A stretch of DNA of 18,173 bases. It comes from WRCA01 sp964587855. GTDB taxonomy: Bacteria; Pseudomonadota; Alphaproteobacteria; Rs-D84. How positions within the stretch are numbered: the first letter of the stretch is position 1; every line of letters begins with the position of its first letter. The DNA lies in the NCBI GenBank assembly GCA_964587855.1, contig CAZPLT010000012.1, forward strand, positions 1 through 18,173, read 5' to 3'. Positions 14,457-18,173 of this stretch are shown here, in pieces. Made by a program: the position numbers and the translations under genes. Under the pieces are notes generated by a model that saw only the letters and a program-made list of their open reading frames with translations, did not search any database and had not been told where the DNA came from.

Positions 14457-14474
14457 GTTTTTTATTGCTATGCT
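14445..14474 (+). promoter_or_regulatory. candidate dacA operon promoter (leaderless)
   Basis: TTGAAA (14445-14450) and TATGCT (14469-14474) are 18 bp apart. Six bases then separate the -10 from ATG 14481, so the mRNA would start at the ATG. It would drive dacA-holB-tatD-smpB-lemA. Confidence 0.5.
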
Positions 14475-14480
14475 GGATTC

Positions 14481-15650
14481 ATGAAAAAAATTCTATTTAT
14501 TATCTTTTGTTTTCTGCCATTTGCAGTAAACGCATTTTCCACAAACGCCCGCAGTGCGTATCTGATTGATTTACAATCTGGCGCAGAAATCGTGTCTAAA
14601 GAGGCCGACACCCTAATGCCCCCATCCAGCATGCTGAAATTGATGACTTTGGCTGTTGCTTTTGATGAAATTCATGATGGAAATTTGGAGATGGATGAAC
14701 GCATAACCGTCCCAAAAGATGCAGATTACAAAAATCCAGTTTGGAGTGAGGCCAGCAAAATCTGTTTAAGCGCGGGCCAAAAAATTTCTGTTCGCGATGC
14801 AGTTTTGGGTTTGATTGTGATGTCCGGCGGCGACGCTGGCGTAACACTGGCGACCAAAATCGCGGGTAGCGAAGATGCCATGGTGCAGAAAATGACCGAC
14901 AAAGCACGCAAAATCGGTATGGAAAAATCTAGTTTTGGGAATGTATCTGGTCTGCCCAATCCAAACAATTTGATGACCAGTCGCGAGCTTGCAATTTTGG
15001 CGCAATATTTAATAGAACATCATCCAGATTTATATCCTTTGTTTGCCACTAAACAATTTGAATTCAAAGAATATCAAAGCGAATGGTGCGCAAAATGGGG
15101 TCAATCCAAGACTTTGAACTATAACAAATTGCTGTTTATTATGCCGGCCGCAGACGGGCTGAAAACTGGGCACACCGACGATGGTGGTTATGGAATGGTT
15201 GCCAGTGCGAAAATTGGCGGGCGCCGCCTTATTGGTGTTATCAATGGATTCAAAGCCAAGGGACACCAAGCATTAGCCATTGAAATGAAACGCTTGCTGA
15301 ATTATGGATTTAACGAAACCACAAACAAAGTTTTTTACAAACCTGGGGACAAAATTACCGAGATTCCAGTTTGGTATGGACGAGAAAAAACAGCGATAGC
15401 AACCGTTAAAAAACCATTGGCAGTTACCCTGCCCCGAGGCACGGATACAAACGGATTACGCGTATTGGTACGATACGAAGAGCCATTGCCAGCCCCAGTG
15501 CATCAGGGTGAAAAAATAGGCGAAATAATTGCAGAACAAAATGGTCAGGTTGTAGCGCGGGCACCATTGGTTGCAAAAGAACGCGTTGGGAAAATACAAT
15601 TCATAGCACGCATAATCAAAAACATTTCGGTGATATTCAATGGCCGTTAA
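14481..15650 (+). CDS. dacA: D-alanyl-D-alanine carboxypeptidase (PBP5/6 family)
   Basis: This low-molecular-weight penicillin-binding protein trims the terminal D-Ala from peptidoglycan stem peptides in the periplasm. The start at ATG 14481 gives a signal peptide (MKKILFIIFCFLPFAVNA|F) and 389 aa; an upstream TTG frame overlaps the promoter. The catalytic SxxK is S50-M-L-K53. The third motif is KTG (228-230, LKTGHTDDGGYGMV). The second motif, normally SxN, reads S115-G-G117-D, so the usual Asn is replaced by Gly. A C-terminal PBP5-type beta domain and a terminal amphipathic segment (about 372-389) for membrane attachment follow. It is the first gene of a tight operon, and its end overlaps holB by 11 nt. 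Family assignment is firm; whether activity is normal is less certain. Confidence 0.9.
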   Translation: MKKILFIIFCFLPFAVNAFSTNARSAYLIDLQSGAEIVSKEADTLMPPSSMLKLMTLAVAFDEIHDGNLEMDERITVPKDADYKNPVWSEASKICLSAGQKISVRDAVLGLIVMSGGDAGVTLATKIAGSEDAMVQKMTDKARKIGMEKSSFGNVSGLPNPNNLMTSRELAILAQYLIEHHPDLYPLFATKQFEFKEYQSEWCAKWGQSKTLNYNKLLFIMPAADGLKTGHTDDGGYGMVASAKIGGRRLIGVINGFKAKGHQALAIEMKRLLNYGFNETTNKVFYKPGDKITEIPVWYGREKTAIATVKKPLAVTLPRGTDTNGLRVLVRYEEPLPAPVHQGEKIGEIIAEQNGQVVARAPLVAKERVGKIQFIARIIKNISVIFNGR

Positions 15651-16539
15651 AAAACAATCTTCTTATAAATTTCCCGACCCGATTGATAACAATCAACTGG
15701 TTGGGCATGAATCTGTTCTGCGTGCTTTTAATGATGCCTGGACGCATCGCGATGAATATCCATTGCATCCTGTTTGGATGCTGGCTGGGACACGTGGTAT
15801 TGGCAAGGCTACACTGGCATACAAAATCGCAAAGCAAGTTTATGGCAATGTCGGAGATTTCTTCATTTTGGATATGGCGCATAACATAGACAAAGAAGGC
15901 AAACCAAAAACAGACGGCAAAGTTATCAGTGTTTATACCGCACGCGCAATGATTGAAAAAATGCAATTGTCGTCTATGTCTGGCGGCTGGCGCGTTATCT
16001 TGATTGACAGCGTTGATGAATTAAATACAGCCGCGTCAAATGCGATTCTTAAAATGCTGGAAGAACCACCAGAAAAAACACTTTTCTTGCTGATTGTTCA
16101 TCAGCTGAGCAATGTTTTACCAACCATTCGTTCACGATCACGTGTTGAAAAATTAATGCCGTTGACTATTTCACAACTGCGTGATTTGTGCGCACAATTT
16201 TTACCAAACGAAGAAGTTAATACCGCTACATTAAAACTGGCCAGTGGCAGTTTTGGCAAAATCGCAAATTTGAAAACAACTGGTGGCGATGAAATTTACC
16301 AAGAATTAATTTCCGTATTGGAAAATTCATGCTCTAATTCTGCTGACATGATGCGCACAGCAAAAAAAATCGCAGCCGCACCAGAACTACATGGAATTTT
16401 ATTGGATGCTATCGCGCACTTTGGATTGGCGGATTTATATCCAACCGCAACCAAAGATTTGGCAAACATTGCAAATGTTTATCTAGAACCGGAAATTGCG
16501 ATTTTCAAAATCATGAATGATATAAAAAAATGCTTATAG
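15640..16539 (+). CDS. holB: DNA polymerase III delta' subunit
   Basis: Delta' is an AAA+ subunit of the clamp loader that puts the beta clamp on DNA. The 299-residue product has an N-terminal VGHESVLRAF region, a P-loop-like GTRGIGKAT (50-58), a Walker B-like VILIDSVDELN, the conserved AASNAILKMLEEPPEKTLFLLI, and LPTIRSRSR where the family's SRC motif usually stands (Cys is Ser here). Zinc-module cysteines are absent. ATG 15640 overlaps the dacA end by 11 nt and has GGTGA six bases upstream. Its frame overlaps tatD by 10 nt. In many alphaproteobacteria tmk lies between dacA and holB, and metG between holB and tatD; neither is here. Confidence 0.88.
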   Translation: MAVKKQSSYKFPDPIDNNQLVGHESVLRAFNDAWTHRDEYPLHPVWMLAGTRGIGKATLAYKIAKQVYGNVGDFFILDMAHNIDKEGKPKTDGKVISVYTARAMIEKMQLSSMSGGWRVILIDSVDELNTAASNAILKMLEEPPEKTLFLLIVHQLSNVLPTIRSRSRVEKLMPLTISQLRDLCAQFLPNEEVNTATLKLASGSFGKIANLKTTGGDEIYQELISVLENSCSNSADMMRTAKKIAAAPELHGILLDAIAHFGLADLYPTATKDLANIANVYLEPEIAIFKIMNDIKKCL

Positions 16540-17279
16540 ACACCCATTGTCATTTAACCGACAGATATACTGACAGTGCAGACGCAATCATCGCACGCGC
16601 TGTAAATGCCGGTGTTGACACTTTGATTTGTGCATGCGCAGAACCCGAAGATTTTGCACCAGCAATAGCATTGACTGAAAAATATAAAAATGTTTTTTGC
16701 ACAATTGGAATTCATCCGGAACGGGCACATGAAAAACCCGATTATGAAAAATTACTGTCACATCTGCGTGTTGTTGGCGTTGGTGAAATCGGTTTGGATT
16801 ACCATTACAACAGCGAAAACAAAAATCAGCAAATTGAACTTTTTTTGGCGCAAATTGAAATTGCCAGGCGCGCAAAATTACCAATTGCTGTGCATACTCG
16901 CGAAGCTGAAACCGATACCGAACAAATACTGGATGGTTCTGTTGGCGGTGTAATGCATTGCTTTACCAGTTCATGGGATTTGGCAAAAAAGATGTTGGAT
17001 CGCGATTTTTATTTTTCAGCCAGTGGAATTATTACTTTTAAAAACTCTGCAGAATTGCGTGAAATATTTTCAAAAATTCCAATTGATAAAATTGTAATTG
17101 AAACAGATGCCCCTTATTGCGCCCCTGTACCTTATCGTGGTAAGCCGTGCGAGCCCGCAATGATTGTTGAAACCGCGAAAGTTTTAGCCGCAATAAAAGG
17201 TATTGAATTATTAGATTTAGAAACTATACTTATTAATAACACAAAAAAGTTATATCCAAAACTATGCGAAGCCTTATAA
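16530..17279 (+). CDS. tatD: TatD family metal-dependent hydrolase / DNase
   Basis: TatD proteins are TIM-barrel, metal-dependent nucleases of the amidohydrolase superfamily with roles in DNA degradation and repair. The 249-residue product keeps the metal ligands: H6 and H8 (DTHCHL), E86 (GVGEIGLDYH), H122 (AVHTRE), H143 (VMHCF) and D193 (ETDAPY), followed by the family signature PVPYRGKPCEP. It overlaps holB by 10 nt at the start and smpB by 16 nt at the end, with no ribosome site of its own, so translation is probably coupled. The position after holB is typical of alphaproteobacteria. Confidence 0.93.
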   Translation: MLIDTHCHLTDRYTDSADAIIARAVNAGVDTLICACAEPEDFAPAIALTEKYKNVFCTIGIHPERAHEKPDYEKLLSHLRVVGVGEIGLDYHYNSENKNQQIELFLAQIEIARRAKLPIAVHTREAETDTEQILDGSVGGVMHCFTSSWDLAKKMLDRDFYFSASGIITFKNSAELREIFSKIPIDKIVIETDAPYCAPVPYRGKPCEPAMIVETAKVLAAIKGIELLDLETILINNTKKLYPKLCEAL

Positions 17280-17743
17280 AATCTGGACAGGTTGCTGTGA
17301 ACCGCAAAGCGCGGTTTGAATACTCTATTGATGACACAATAGAGGCTGGAATTGCATTGACTGGCGCTGAAGTAAAATCAATTCGCTTTGGTTTAGTAAA
17401 TATAACCGATGGATTTGTAACATCAGATAAAGACGGAAATTTGGTATTAAAAAATATTGTGGTTCAACCATTGCCAACCGCCGCAAAAATAGTTCGCTTT
17501 GATGAACGCCGCGGCCGTCAATTATTGTTGCATACGGCGCAGATTCGTCGTTTATCAAGCAAGTTAAGTGAAAAAGGCGTAACAATTGTGCCAATGAAAA
17601 TGTATTTTAACTCTCGCGGATTGTTAAAGGTTTTATTGGGAATCGGATTTGGTAAAAACAGAACCGATAAACGCGAAACAATTAAACAACGTGAATGGGA
17701 CAAAGAAAAGGCACGAATTTTTCGTGGCAAAAAAATAAAATAA
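17264..17743 (+). CDS. smpB: SsrA-binding protein SmpB
   Basis: SmpB binds tmRNA, delivers it to stalled ribosomes and mimics the missing anticodon arm during trans-translation. The 159-residue product shows the family pattern: AVNRKARFEYSIDD, IEAGIALTGAEVKSIR, ...ITDGFV, then RKLLLH-type RGRQLLLHTAQIRRL. GIGFGKNRTDKRETIKQREW and the basic C-terminal tail follow. ATG 17264 lies inside the end of tatD (16-nt overlap), so it is likely co-translated. Its RNA partner, the two-piece tmRNA, begins at the left edge of this same window. Confidence 0.96.
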   Translation: MRSLIKSGQVAVNRKARFEYSIDDTIEAGIALTGAEVKSIRFGLVNITDGFVTSDKDGNLVLKNIVVQPLPTAAKIVRFDERRGRQLLLHTAQIRRLSSKLSEKGVTIVPMKMYFNSRGLLKVLLGIGFGKNRTDKRETIKQREWDKEKARIFRGKKIK

Positions 17744-17766
17744 CAAAAAAACAAAAGGAAAAAACT

Positions 17767-18173
17767 ATGTGGATAGCAATCGCAATAATAGCAATTTTGG
17801 TTCTTTATGTCATAGCAGTTTATAATGGACTGGTCGCGCGTCGTGTTCAATCACGCGAAGCATGGGCAACAATTGATACCCAATTAAAACGCAGATACGA
17901 TTTAATTCCAAACTTGGTCAATGCCGTCAAAGGCGCGGCCAAGCACGAAAAAGAAACACTGGAATCCGTTATCGCAGCGCGTAACAGCGCAATGAATGCA
18001 ACAGGCGTTGCAGATAAAAGCGCGGCGGAAAATCAACTGACAGGCGCATTAAAAAGCATTTTCGCATTGGCAGAAAGTTATCCAACGCTGCGCGCAAATG
18101 AAAACTTTTTGGAACTGCAACAAGAATTGACCGATACTGAAACCAAGATTCAGGCTGCGCGTCAATTTTATAA
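17767..18173 (+). CDS. lemA: LemA family protein, 3' end beyond the window
   Basis: LemA proteins are small membrane-anchored helical proteins of poorly known function. The frame starts at ATG 17767 with AAGGA seven bases upstream, 23 nt after smpB, and remains open for 135 codons to the window end. An N-terminal membrane segment (residues about 1-20, MWIAIAIIAILVLYVIAVYN) is followed by the hallmark REAWATIDTQLKRRYDLIPN and LVNAVKGAAKHEKETLE, then long helices (ANENFLELQQELTDTETKI). Usual length is about 180-200 aa, so roughly a quarter to a third is missing. In many bacteria it neighbours a TPM-domain or M48 peptidase gene, which could lie just beyond the edge. Confidence 0.93.
   Translation, partial: MWIAIAIIAILVLYVIAVYNGLVARRVQSREAWATIDTQLKRRYDLIPNLVNAVKGAAKHEKETLESVIAARNSAMNATGVADKSAAENQLTGALKSIFALAESYPTLRANENFLELQQELTDTETKIQAARQFY

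Noticed and set aside
17518..17850. 110-residue minus-strand frame
   Set aside because: It spans the smpB-lemA junction in antisense and has no supporting signals.

Overview
The window looks like a chromosomal segment of an AT-rich, compact alphaproteobacterium, probably an uncultured host-associated (gut-type) lineage with a streamlined genome. The strongest lineage clue is at the left edge. A short RNA on the minus strand folds like the 3' (acceptor) piece of a circularly permuted two-piece tmRNA, a form typical of Alphaproteobacteria. The housekeeping proteins (SecA with a C-terminal zinc motif, DnaE1-type polymerase, RpoZ, L25/Ctc, MtaB, LemA) fit this. The lineage beyond Alphaproteobacteria is inference.

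Layout. (1) 1-630: tmRNA acceptor piece (-), back to back with a consensus promoter driving a 54-residue predicted secreted peptide (+), then a bidirectional terminator and a small unknown gene (-). (2) 674-3362: secA with its own promoter and terminator. (3) 3373-7157: a 92-residue unknown gene and dnaE, both minus. The small gene has a strong promoter whose -10 lies inside a Fur-box-like palindrome. (4) 7237-7564: a CAT-anticodon tRNA, a terminator, a GC-richer insert with tRNA-tail-like fragments, and an exact second copy of the terminator. (5) 7583-12414: a minus-strand gene run mtaB - large Cys-rich secreted protein - smaller Cys-rich secreted protein. The two secreted genes are translationally coupled and unrecognised. 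(6) 12477-13008: rpoZ and tRNA-Ser(GGA), probably one transcript ending at a strong terminator. (7) 13011-14377: a CYTH-domain gene and rplY (L25), both minus. (8) 14445-18173: a tight plus-strand operon dacA-holB-tatD-smpB-lemA with overlapping reading frames; lemA runs off the right edge.

How the genes connect: most are housekeeping (protein export, replication, transcription, ribosome, tRNA modification, trans-translation, peptidoglycan trimming). The two partners of ribosome rescue, tmRNA and SmpB, sit near opposite ends of the window. The accessory or poorly known content is the Cys-rich secreted pair, the small secreted peptide beside the tmRNA, the small gene with a Fur-like operator, and the CYTH protein. 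Several genes (dnaE, dacA, the 81-residue gene) lack a Shine-Dalgarno and have a -10 element ending 6-7 nt before the ATG, which suggests leaderless mRNAs. Others carry clear AAGGA-type sites.
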